From SURF-33 sp964598885 (lineage in GTDB: Bacteria; Desulfobacterota; Desulfobacteria; Desulfobacterales; Desulfosalsimonadaceae), in contig CAZRES010000032.1 of the NCBI GenBank assembly GCA_964598885.1, forward strand, positions 1-25,490: a stretch of DNA of 25,490 nt. The letters run 5' to 3'. This document shows, piece by piece, positions 1 to 7,129 of this stretch. Each line of letters starts with the position of its first letter. The first letter of the stretch is position 1. The translations under genes and the position numbers were made by a program. The notes beneath the pieces were generated by a model. The model was not told where the DNA came from. It searched no databases and saw only the letters and a program-made list of their open reading frames with translations.

Positions 1-46
1 GCATGGGATAAGGAAACGCATTGTGGTCGATATTGATTTTTTCCAT
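1..46 (-). CDS. 5' end of a gene downstream of rsgA, possibly flavin reductase-like (partial)
   Basis: An ATG at 46-44 opens a frame that runs off the window edge and reads MEKINIDHNAFPYPM. It begins 6 nt after the rsgA stop, and an AAGGA element overlapping the rsgA end sits about 10 nt upstream, so it looks like the next gene of the same transcript. The short NAFxYPMP-like stretch resembles the N-terminus of flavin reductase / flavoredoxin-type FMN-binding proteins common in sulfate reducers. Fifteen residues are too few to establish this, so the product is a guess while the reading frame itself is fairly likely. Confidence 0.5.
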   Translation of the reverse strand, partial: MEKINIDHNAFPYPM

Positions 47-52
47 GGTATT

Positions 53-1108
53 TCAGTCCTTCATATGTTTTTTCACCGATTTGATGAAGCGTCCGAAGGC
101 TTTATCCTTTTTTCGTTTGTCCAGATAGGACATCTCGTAGTGCGCGGACTCCTTTTTGAGCTTGATATAGCTGGCATAACGTTCTTCGCTCAGTTCTCCG
201 CGATCAACTGCGGCCCGGACGGCGCAGCCGGGCTCGTTTTCGTGGCGGCAATCCGCATATCGGCAATTTGCGGAAAGCGCGGCAAATTCATCGAAGCCGG
301 CATCGATCCCGTCGCCGGCGCCCACAATGCCCAGTTCCCGCATACCGGGCGTATCAATCAGCATGGCTCCCCGACCGAAAACGATGAGCTGCCGGCGCGA
401 GGTCGTATGGGTTCCTTCACCCGTGCCGCTGACGGCCTTTGTTTCAAAGGCTTCCCGGCCCATGAGACGGTTGATCAGCGTTGTTTTCCCGACGCCCGAT
501 GAACCCAGCAGGCAGTATGTCTTTCCCGGTTGGAGCGTGTCTTGAAATTCATCGAATCCGGCTCCGGTGACGGCGCTGAGGGCGATCACTCTTGTTTTGG
601 CGGCAGCGCTGACGATGGCCAGTTTTTGGTCCAGTTCATTTGGGGTGATCAGATCCGTCTTCGAGAGAATAACGATCGGTTCAACATGTCCGTCCGCGGC
701 CATGACCAGGTAACGGTCCAGACGACGAGGATTAAAGTCGAAATGGCAGGATTGAACGATAAACGCGGCGTCGATGTTGGCGGCGATCATCTGGTAATCG
801 ATGGTTTCCCCCGCGGTTTTGCGCCGCAGGAATGTTTTTCGCGGAAAAACCCGGTGAATGATCGCCTCGGCATCATTATTGTAATATTGCGCCGTCACCC
901 AGTCTCCGACGCATGGCAGGTCCACGGGATGTTCAATCTGGTAGGAAAGCTTGCCCGACAGTTCGGCCGAGGCTTCCCGCAATTCATCGGTTATGCGGTA
1001 TGATCCGCGGTCAACCGCGGATACCCGGGCAAAGCCGGAGCCCTCCTGGAAAAATTCAGCGGCACGCGCTTCAAACCATTGGTCGAAGCCTAAATCGGTT
1101 AATTTCAT
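53..1108 (-). CDS. rsgA: RsgA, ribosome small-subunit-dependent GTPase A
   Basis: This is a 351-residue circularly permuted GTPase that acts in late 30S ribosome maturation. An N-terminal OB-like region (about 25-95) precedes the permuted G domain. G4 reads SKTD at 149-152 (Ser instead of the usual Asn), G1 is GSSGVGKTT at 202-210, the switch I TH-containing segment is near 233-236, and G3 is DTPGM at 252-256. A zinc-binding Cys/His module follows (C282, C287, H289, C295), then a basic helical tail. Length and domain order are normal for the family. Upstream of the ATG there is only a weak Shine-Dalgarno. The gene lies 26 nt after the redox-protein gene on the same strand and 6 nt before the next start, so it is probably co-transcribed. 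Identification is secure. Confidence 0.96.
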   Translation of the reverse strand: MKLTDLGFDQWFEARAAEFFQEGSGFARVSAVDRGSYRITDELREASAELSGKLSYQIEHPVDLPCVGDWVTAQYYNNDAEAIIHRVFPRKTFLRRKTAGETIDYQMIAANIDAAFIVQSCHFDFNPRRLDRYLVMAADGHVEPIVILSKTDLITPNELDQKLAIVSAAAKTRVIALSAVTGAGFDEFQDTLQPGKTYCLLGSSGVGKTTLINRLMGREAFETKAVSGTGEGTHTTSRRQLIVFGRGAMLIDTPGMRELGIVGAGDGIDAGFDEFAALSANCRYADCRHENEPGCAVRAAVDRGELSEERYASYIKLKKESAHYEMSYLDKRKKDKAFGRFIKSVKKHMKD

Positions 1109-1134
1109 ATCGTCACATCACTAAACGATTGAAT

Positions 1135-2133
1135 TCATCGGGCAGGTCGGCGATCCGGTGAAGTGATGGACTGTATAGTATTGGATGCTTCCGAACCGGC
1201 AAACGCGATCAAAGCGGCGCATTTATCCGAAGCGGATATATGCTGTTGAAAATGATCCCACCCGGAAAATTGCTTCTCCGTAATGCCGCGGCATTCAAGA
1301 ATTCCGGCTTCCTGCCGGAATCGTTCTACCATATTTTTACCCACGAAAAACGGCTCGGATTTTCCAATGGGGTTGTCTGAAAGAAGGTTGATGTGACCAA
1401 CGATAAACCTTTTAAGCGCTTCAAAATATGATATATTTCGAATATCCCAGCCCAGCAGGAGATTGATGCCCAAAATCGCCCCGGCAAGAGCGCCGCAAAC
1501 GCCGCCCTGGAATCCCACGCCCCCGTCAAAAATAAAGGACAGGCGTTCCAGAAGCGGGTCGCCGATACCCGTACGCTTTCGTATATCTCGTAAAACGGCC
1601 TGCGCGCAGTGTATTGGTTCACCGTCTATTTTCCTCGGCTCCGCAGGTATCCCGGCCGGATTTTTTTCCCGGCAGGCATGCAGATGTCGCATGGCTCCTC
1701 GAATATGCCACAGACACTTGACGACCTTGTCGCCCGGCAAAAGATAGCGCAACTGACCCTTGCCCGTATAAAAATTTACGCCTGTTCTTTCCCGGCATAT
1801 TGACGAGTCAAAGGAATTTTCAAACCATCTGACGTATTCGCCGACGCGGTCCATCACCTCCACCTCGGCGACCACACCCTTTTCCTTTAAAATATCTTCG
1901 TGCATCAATGCGATCCCGTACGCCCCGCCCGTCACGACACCGCAGGTCGAACCGCTCGCCACGACTCCGCCTTCCAGTCCGGTGAATGCTTTGAGCATCA
2001 GGTCCGCCCGCCGGTCTACCATATTCTGGAAGACTTCCAGAGAGGCCAATGCTCAGTTAAAATTTTTCAAGAGATAAAGGGAACCCCTTCTCCCCCAAAA
2101 TCCTTTGGTTTTTTTATGCCCGGATTCTGCCAT
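1135..2133 (-). CDS. Two-domain C-GCAxxG-C-C redox protein, probable selenoprotein (Sec at UGA 2055-2053)
   Basis: The frame is open from TTG 2049 (304 aa), but two codons upstream is an in-frame TGA. Beyond it the same frame continues to ATG 2133, preceded by GAGGT at good spacing. Reading through gives 332 residues with two copies of the four-Cys domain: U27-C64-C113-C140 and C176-C213-C281-C305. The spacing from position 1 to position 2 is 37 residues in both copies, and the contexts match (NFN-U-ALA versus PIH-C-AQA; TCGVVTGGAYG versus VCGALAGAILG). So the TGA occupies the place of the first conserved Cys. A hairpin 18 nt downstream fits a bacterial SECIS. The family is a putative redox protein of anaerobes, often beside transporter genes; here it follows dctPQM by 85 bp. 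The substrate is unknown. Alternatives are a nonsense mutation with reinitiation at TTG or ATG 2022, or a sequencing error. Confidence 0.82.
2025..2041 (-). promoter_or_regulatory. Putative bacterial SECIS hairpin downstream of UGA
   Basis: On the minus-strand transcript, UCUGGAA-GUC-UUCCAGA forms a perfect 7-bp stem with a 3-nt loop. The first loop base is G. The loop starts 18 nt after the UGA at 2055-2053. Bacterial SECIS elements lie inside the coding region just after the UGA, with a short stem and an early G in a small apical loop, so this fits the general model. Only sequence complementarity supports it; binding by SelB cannot be judged here. Confidence 0.65.
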
Positions 2134-2218
2134 GACCTTACCTCATCATCTTTTGCGTTTTTTTTATTTCTCCCGTTTCTTTCGTCGCGTCCTTCATGAC
2201 CGCCGTTTAAATGGAATT

Positions 2219-3517
2219 TTATATAAGTCCGGGCAGGTAGAGCGCGAGCTGGGGAAACGGAATCAGCAGAAGGGTGGCGATGATCAGAGCGATCAACAGG
2301 GGAACGACGCCTTTAAAGATCACACTTAAGGGCACATCTCTGGCAACGCCGCTGACCACGTAGACATTGACTCCTACCGGCGGTGTGATGACCCCGATCT
2401 GGGTCACCATGACGATAACGACGCCGAACCAGATGGGATCGTATCCGAAGCCGGTCACCACGGGATAAAAAATGGGAATGGTCAGCATGATCAGGGCCAG
2501 AGAATCAATAAAGCAACCGCCCGCCAGGTAGACCAGAATGATAAAGCCCATGATGACCGCCGGCGGCAGGTTGAAGGCGGAAACCCAGCTGGCGATATCA
2601 TAGGGAATCCGGGAAATCGCGAGGAATTTGCCGAATATCGTGGCTCCGGCCACGATCACCAGAATCATGCAGGTGATCCGGGTGGTTTCAAACAGCGCCT
2701 GGGAAAATCCGGCCCAGTTGATATTGCGTCGGACCAGAGCCACCATCAGCGTGGCAAAAGACCCGATGGCCCCGGCCTCGGTGGGAGTGAAGATTCCGCC
2801 GAACAGTCCTCCCATCACCGCGATAAAGATCACGATGGTCTCGATCACACCGGAAAGAGAAGCGATTTTTTCCCTTAACGGGAATCTGGGGCCTTTGGGT
2901 CCGAGATCTGGTTTCAGGGTGGCCCAGATCAGAATGGTGGCGATAAACAGCAAGGTCAGAAGGATGCCGGGTAAAATACCGGCCAGAAAAAGCTTGCCGA
3001 TGGATTGTTCCGTCAACACGCCGTAGATAATGAAAATCACCGATGGGGGAATGAGTATTCCGAGGCTCCCCCCGGCGGCAACAACTCCGGTGGCCAGTTC
3101 CGGCTTGTAATTATAGCGTTTCATCTCGGGCAGCGTGGCCGCTCCCATGGTCGCCGCGGTGGCATTGGTGGATCCGCAGATGGCGGCAAATGCCGCGCAC
3201 GCGCCGATGGTGGCAATGGCCAGTCCGCCGGGAAGATGTCCGATAAATTTGTATGCCGTATCAAAAAGCCGGGACGAGATGCCCGAATGAAAGGCGAGTT
3301 GCCCCATGAGTACAAAAAGGGGGATAACCGTCAGGTTATAGGAATTGAAAACAGCGAAAAAATCCCTTGCCAGCAGTTTGTAGGAGACATCAAAGGAAAC
3401 AATGTATCCAAAGCCCGCAAACCCGATCAGAGCCATTAAAAAACCTACCGGCATCCTTGAGAAAATCAGGACAAACAGCGCAATGATGCCGATAATACCG
3501 ATGGTTGTGGCCGTCAT
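2219..3517 (-). CDS. dctM: TRAP transporter large permease DctM
   Basis: This is a 432-residue, strongly hydrophobic protein of the usual DctM length, with about a dozen membrane segments. Family hallmarks include RMPVGF near residue 21, the ICGSTNATAATMG stretch (about 113-125), GGSLGILIPPS (about 149-159), the GxFTPTEAGA loop (about 241-250) and VITPPVGVN near the C-terminal third. It forms the ion-coupled transport channel of a tripartite ATP-independent periplasmic transporter in the inner membrane. The start overlaps the dctQ stop (ATGA), so the two membrane subunits are translationally coupled. The ligand cannot be inferred from this subunit. No terminator is visible between its stop and the redox-protein gene 85 bp further on. 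Confidence 0.96.
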   Translation of the reverse strand: MTATTIGIIGIIALFVLIFSRMPVGFLMALIGFAGFGYIVSFDVSYKLLARDFFAVFNSYNLTVIPLFVLMGQLAFHSGISSRLFDTAYKFIGHLPGGLAIATIGACAAFAAICGSTNATAATMGAATLPEMKRYNYKPELATGVVAAGGSLGILIPPSVIFIIYGVLTEQSIGKLFLAGILPGILLTLLFIATILIWATLKPDLGPKGPRFPLREKIASLSGVIETIVIFIAVMGGLFGGIFTPTEAGAIGSFATLMVALVRRNINWAGFSQALFETTRITCMILVIVAGATIFGKFLAISRIPYDIASWVSAFNLPPAVIMGFIILVYLAGGCFIDSLALIMLTIPIFYPVVTGFGYDPIWFGVVIVMVTQIGVITPPVGVNVYVVSGVARDVPLSVIFKGVVPLLIALIIATLLLIPFPQLALYLPGLI

Positions 3518-4008
3518 TCGATTTCAGCCCCTCTGAATTGCCGCAAGAATTCGATAAACAGCACCAAACTGAGCATGGCGCATCCGGCGGCCACGCCGTA
3601 AACAAACGGGTAGGTTTTCATTTGGAGTGTCAGGGAAACCTCGCCGGCTTCTTTTAGATTCTGGCCATACAGAATGGATTGCCAGGCAATAACTCCGAAC
3701 AGTATCATGGAGATTATTGAATTGACGATGTTGACGATCACCCGGGCCAGCCAGGGGAGTTTCTGTATGAGGAATTCCACGGCAATATGGCCCTTCTGCA
3801 CCGAGGTATAGGGCAGTGAAAAGGATATGATCATCGACCCCACGAAACCCACCAATTCATAAGTTCCGGGAATGGGTCTTCCGAAAAATCTTAAAAAGAC
3901 GTCCGCCACCGTCAGCAGCATGATAAACGCTACGGAGGCGGCGGCGATCCAGTTTAATTTTTCCGAAAGACCAAAAACAAATCTTTCAACGCGCAGAAAG
4001 GATATCAT
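3514..4008 (-). CDS. dctQ: TRAP transporter small permease DctQ
   Basis: This 164-residue protein has four predicted membrane helices (about 21-40, 52-70, 92-112 and 133-153), the normal DctQ topology. The segment FLRFFGRPIPGTYELVGF between helices 1 and 2, followed by a GHIAVEFL-type stretch, is typical of the family. It partners DctM in the inner membrane. The stop overlaps the dctM start by 4 nt. Between it and dctP are 84 nt containing a GC palindrome (GGCGGCCGCC, 4033-4042) and a small ACCGT-GAA-ACGGT hairpin (4073-4085). Such intercistronic structure could help give dctP higher expression than dctQM, but that is inference. Confidence 0.93.
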   Translation of the reverse strand: MISFLRVERFVFGLSEKLNWIAAASVAFIMLLTVADVFLRFFGRPIPGTYELVGFVGSMIISFSLPYTSVQKGHIAVEFLIQKLPWLARVIVNIVNSIISMILFGVIAWQSILYGQNLKEAGEVSLTLQMKTYPFVYGVAAGCAMLSLVLFIEFLRQFRGAEIE

Positions 4009-4092
4009 CCGGATTCTCTGTTTATAAGCAAAGGCGGCCGCCGGCGGGAAACCGGATCAGCCGCCCTGAAACACCGTGAAACGGTTGGGTTG

Positions 4093-5130
4093 TTATTGAT
4101 CGTATTTTTCGATCAGATCCTGCAGAGTGTTGACGTTCGCGGCACCGTCGATTCCTTTTTCACCGGCTTTCTGGCTATATTCCTCGATTACCGGCGCCAC
4201 GGCCTTTTTCCATTGGGCGTTTTCCTCTTCGGTGAGCGGAATAATGATGTTGCCTAACTCCAGGGTGAATTCTCGGCCTTCAGCATCTGCCTCATCCCAG
4301 ACGGCGCCATGAACCCCGATATATTCATAACTGACATTGGTAAAAATTTTTTGAATATTTTCCGGCAACTGATTCCATTTGTCCTTGTTCATCACCACGA
4401 ACATGGCGGTGGTGTATCCGATGCTGGAGCATTCCGTGGTGGACTTGATAACTTCGCCCTGTTTCCAGCCTTTCAGCGTTTCAATGGGTGCGAAGGTACC
4501 TTCGACAACTCCTTTCTGAAGGGCCTCATATGTTCCCGGCTGGGGCATGGCAACGGCCACGCCGCCCAGGGCTTCCACCACTTTGGCGCTCAGGCCGGTG
4601 GAGCGGATCTTCATTCCCTTGAGTTCTTCCAGGGTCTGTACCGGTTTTTTGGTATGCAGCAGACCCGGACCGTGGGCATGGATATAGAGCAGCTGGACGT
4701 TATCGAGTTCCTTGGGTTTGGTTTCGGCGTAGAAATCATTGGCAACCCTGGTTGCGACCATGCCGCTGGGATATCCCAGGGGAAGATCGAGAGCCTCCAT
4801 TACCGGAAACCGTCCGCGGGTGTAGGCAAAACAGGACATGCCGATATCGGAAATGCCCTGGACCACACCGTCGTAACAGTCTGCGGCGGCGGTCAGGGTG
4901 CCGCCCGGGAACACATTGATTTTGACCTCGCCATTGGAGCGTTTCTCGATTTCCTCGGCCCACTGGGTCCCCGCGATGCATTGGGCGTGGGTGGGAGGGA
5001 AAAAGATGCTGTACGAAAGCACGATGGAAGGTTCTGCCTGTTTTTCGGATGCATCCACAACGCCGGCGCCTGCCAGACAAAGCGTCAGAATGAGAACAAA
5101 GCCGATCATACCGTAACCGATTCTTTTCAT
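4093..5130 (-). CDS. dctP: TRAP transporter periplasmic substrate-binding protein DctP
   Basis: This 345-residue solute receptor begins with a signal peptide (basic MKRIGYG, hydrophobic core to about residue 25, cleavage likely near VDA-SE). The mature part shows the DctP fold: SYSIFFPPTHAQ, an ELKGMKIRSTG motif with the conserved Arg that in this family contacts a carboxylate group of the ligand, and the MPQPGTYEALQKGVVEG stretch. The fold suggests an organic-acid-type ligand, not identifiable further. It is the first gene of dctPQM. A GGGGGAA ribosome-binding site precedes the ATG. Upstream it faces a divergent plus-strand gene across 334 bp that includes the ATTTTAAT/ATTAAAAT inverted repeat at 5213-5237, a possible operator. 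Confidence 0.95.
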   Translation of the reverse strand: MKRIGYGMIGFVLILTLCLAGAGVVDASEKQAEPSIVLSYSIFFPPTHAQCIAGTQWAEEIEKRSNGEVKINVFPGGTLTAAADCYDGVVQGISDIGMSCFAYTRGRFPVMEALDLPLGYPSGMVATRVANDFYAETKPKELDNVQLLYIHAHGPGLLHTKKPVQTLEELKGMKIRSTGLSAKVVEALGGVAVAMPQPGTYEALQKGVVEGTFAPIETLKGWKQGEVIKSTTECSSIGYTTAMFVVMNKDKWNQLPENIQKIFTNVSYEYIGVHGAVWDEADAEGREFTLELGNIIIPLTEEENAQWKKAVAPVIEEYSQKAGEKGIDGAANVNTLQDLIEKYDQ

Positions 5131-5320
5131 GCGTGTTCCCCCAAGCTCTTTGAAGTTTGAATTTGCAGCCTTTCGAAAAAGACCGCCATGTTCCTTAAAA
5201 AATAATTTTTTTATTTTAATATGATCGCCATTAAAATCAAGGTTTTTATTTTAAAACCGATCCATTGTTTCATTCCACCGGACCTGCAACGGTTTTCGAG
5301 CAGGTCGCGGTTTTTTGAAG

Positions 5321-5391
5321 ATTTTGATCCGAAAAAAACCGTTGACGGGAATGTGCCTGCAGTCAGAAAAAAACAGCAAGCGGATCAAAAT
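5321..5391. repeat. 11-bp perfect inverted repeat, arms 49 bp apart, abutting the -35 box
   Basis: ATTTTGATCCG at 5321-5331 is repeated inverted as CGGATCAAAAT at 5381-5391. The second arm's last base is the first base of the TTGACA -35 element. The arms could be paired operator half sites or a long-range stem. Function is unknown. Confidence 0.55.
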
Positions 5392-5419
5392 TGACACCAC
5401 ATCCCATTTCCATTATACT
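5391..5419 (+). promoter_or_regulatory. Sigma70-type promoter for the pseudo-receiver gene
   Basis: TTGACA (5391-5396), a 17-bp spacer and TATACT (5414-5419) match the vegetative consensus at 11 of 12 positions. The predicted start of transcription is near 5426, leaving a leader of about 40 nt before the ATG at 5465. Confidence 0.75.
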
Positions 5420-5464
5420 GTATTTTTAATCCACGATCCCGGACGAGGATGACGAAGCGATCCT

Positions 5465-6604
5465 ATGGAAAAAATTCTCATTATCGACAGCGACAGGGAA
5501 ACGCTCAAAACTGCCCAAAAAAGGTGGCCCGCATCGGATCGCTATGAACCGGTCACGGCATCCAATGCCAAAAAAGCCGTGGATCTGTTAAACGCTCAGG
5601 AGTTTTCGGCCCTGGTTTCCGGGGTGCACCTTCCCGATTTTGATGTTGTCGAACTCATCGCCTACATGACCCGAAGTTTTCCGTCCACTCCATGCGTTGT
5701 TCTTCTTGATTCCGGCCAACTCCCGCCCCGTTTCAAGGACCGTTCGGATCATGATGCTGTATTAGCCTATCTCGAGAAACCGGTGAATTGGGAAACATTG
5801 TCGCGAAAACTCGATTACCGTCTTCATCCGGGAAAGGCGTGCCGCACCCGCGGCGGAATGGCCCTGAAACATTTCCTGCCCCTGATTTATGTCAGCGGAA
5901 AAACCTGCCGGATGGATATAAGATACGGCCGCAAAGAAAAAGCAAGCCTGTTTTTTTTCCGGGGAGGCCTGGTGGATGCGGTTTGGGACAATGCCATTGG
6001 CGAGGCCGCCGTTTCGGAAGTCATTACCTGGAACAATGTCAAGATCTCCATTGAAAAGCTTCCGCAGAATAAAAAAGATATGCCGGTGCAGATTTCCCTT
6101 ATGGATAAAATCGGGGTGACCTGGCAAAAAGAAGAGCCGCCTGCCGATCCGGTCCCGGTGTGTGAGGAGATATTGCCGCCCCTGCCGGGAAAAGAATTGC
6201 CCCCGGCTCCGGAAACGGTCGCCGGAATAGAACGGGGCCTGAAAAAATACGCCGGTGTCTTGCAATCCGTCAGGGGATACATGGGACTGGCTGTATTAAG
6301 TCCGGCCGGGACGTTGATCGCGGCCGACAGCCCAAAACATCTGCCGGAGTTAAACGAATTTTATTCCGACATCGCCGCGATTTTCCATCATTGCGATCAA
6401 ACCGCGGATCGCCGGGGTTTTCAGCGATGCAATGGTTTTACCCTCCACACCCCGAAAGCAACTGCCATACTGATCCCGTCAACTCCGCCGGATTCAGAGT
6501 CCGGGGACGATAGTTTTTATTTTGTTGTCCTGATGTCGCCCGAGTCTAACGGCTATTATATGCAGATACAGCTGGAAAAGCTGATTCCCAAAATATGCGG
6601 ATAG
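5465..6604 (+). CDS. Degenerate receiver / DUF4388 / roadblock-like regulatory protein
   Basis: This 379-residue protein has three parts. Residues 1-115 have the receiver fold pattern (IIDSD at 6-10; LEKPV with K105-P106), but the phospho-acceptor position is Gly53 (VSGVHLP) and the second acidic residue is Ser9, so phosphorylation is unlikely. Residues about 130-200 look like DUF4388 (PATAN), with the RKEKASLFFFRGGLVDAVWD-type core. After a Pro-rich linker, residues about 258-375 resemble a roadblock/LC7 (MglB-like) domain (YMGLAVLSPAGTLIAADSP). This architecture is common in deltaproteobacteria and suggests protein-protein signalling, perhaps to a Ras-like GTPase; none is encoded nearby. 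A strong promoter precedes it. A phosphoesterase gene follows after 3 nt. Confidence 0.85.
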   Translation: MEKILIIDSDRETLKTAQKRWPASDRYEPVTASNAKKAVDLLNAQEFSALVSGVHLPDFDVVELIAYMTRSFPSTPCVVLLDSGQLPPRFKDRSDHDAVLAYLEKPVNWETLSRKLDYRLHPGKACRTRGGMALKHFLPLIYVSGKTCRMDIRYGRKEKASLFFFRGGLVDAVWDNAIGEAAVSEVITWNNVKISIEKLPQNKKDMPVQISLMDKIGVTWQKEEPPADPVPVCEEILPPLPGKELPPAPETVAGIERGLKKYAGVLQSVRGYMGLAVLSPAGTLIAADSPKHLPELNEFYSDIAAIFHHCDQTADRRGFQRCNGFTLHTPKATAILIPSTPPDSESGDDSFYFVVLMSPESNGYYMQIQLEKLIPKICG

Positions 6605-6607
6605 GTT

Positions 6608-7084
6608 TTGAGCGATCTGAAAAAACATATCATCGGGTTGATTTCCGATACCCACGGGTTGCTGCGAAACAACGTCATGGAAGCATTGGCGGGATCTGAT
6701 CATATTATTCACGCCGGAGATATCGATACGCCGGAGGTGCTGCGCGAACTGGCCGCCATCGCCCCGGTAACGGCGGTGCGCGGCAACATGGACGGCCCCC
6801 GCCGCCTGGGAAGGCTCCCCGAAGCCGATATCATGGAAATTGCCGGTATCCTGATCTATATTATTCACGATCGCATGGCCATGGATGTCGACCCCCTGGC
6901 CGCCGGCATTTCCGTGGTGGTTTTCGGCCATTCCCACCGGCCCGCCATTGAAAAGCGAAACGGCGTGCTCTACATCAATCCGGGCAGCGCCGGTCCCCGG
7001 CGGTTCAACCTGCCGATCTCTGTGGGCCGGCTGGAAATTGCAGGAAGCCGGATTGATCCGTCCATTATTGAACTGTCGCAATAA
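6608..7084 (+). CDS. YfcE/MJ0936-type metallophosphoesterase
   Basis: This 158-residue calcineurin-like phosphodiesterase starts at TTG 6608, 3 nt after the preceding stop; no ATG is available before the first metal-binding motif. Metal ligands are visible in order: D14-x-H16 (SDTHG), G37-D38 (HAGDID), G59-N60 (RGNMD), an IIHDR element in place of the more usual THG, and GHSH before the C-terminal NPGS motif. Length and motif order match small bacterial YfcE-like enzymes that hydrolyse phosphodiesters in vitro with divalent metals; the physiological substrate is unknown. Tight spacing implies translation coupled to the receiver-like gene. It faces the deaminase gene tail-to-tail, with about 45 bp between the stops. 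Confidence 0.9.
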   Translation: MSDLKKHIIGLISDTHGLLRNNVMEALAGSDHIIHAGDIDTPEVLRELAAIAPVTAVRGNMDGPRRLGRLPEADIMEIAGILIYIIHDRMAMDVDPLAAGISVVVFGHSHRPAIEKRNGVLYINPGSAGPRRFNLPISVGRLEIAGSRIDPSIIELSQ

Positions 7085-7129
7085 AGAAAACTTTTTACCG
7101 AACCATCATCGCCGAATCTTATCGGTTTG

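Larger units (their letters stand above)
5131..5464. other. Divergent intergenic region between dctP and the pseudo-receiver gene
   Basis: This is 334 bp without a convincing gene. It contains an AT-rich stretch (5195-5260) with inverted repeat ATTTTAAT-9-ATTAAAAT (5213-5237), a GACCTGC/GCAGGTC pair (5281-5306) followed on the plus strand by a T run, an 11-bp inverted repeat (5321-5331 with 5381-5391), and the plus-strand promoter at 5391-5419. The dctP promoter could not be pinned down; no -24/-12 sigma54 consensus was found. Confidence 0.6.

Noticed and set aside
1135..2049. TTG 2049 as the true start of the C-GCAxxG-C-C gene
   Set aside because: It has no Shine-Dalgarno and would remove the first conserved redox position; the frame beyond the TGA carries a proper ATG, ribosome-binding site and matching domain spacing.
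4309..5160. 283-aa plus-strand frame opposite dctP
   Set aside because: It is the antisense shadow of a well-supported dctP gene and shows no family features; the same holds for 7739-8638 and 14599-15369.
5281..5320. GACCTGC/GCAGGTC stem plus T run as a rho-independent terminator
   Set aside because: No plus-strand gene lies upstream for it to terminate; the stem is short with a 12-nt loop.
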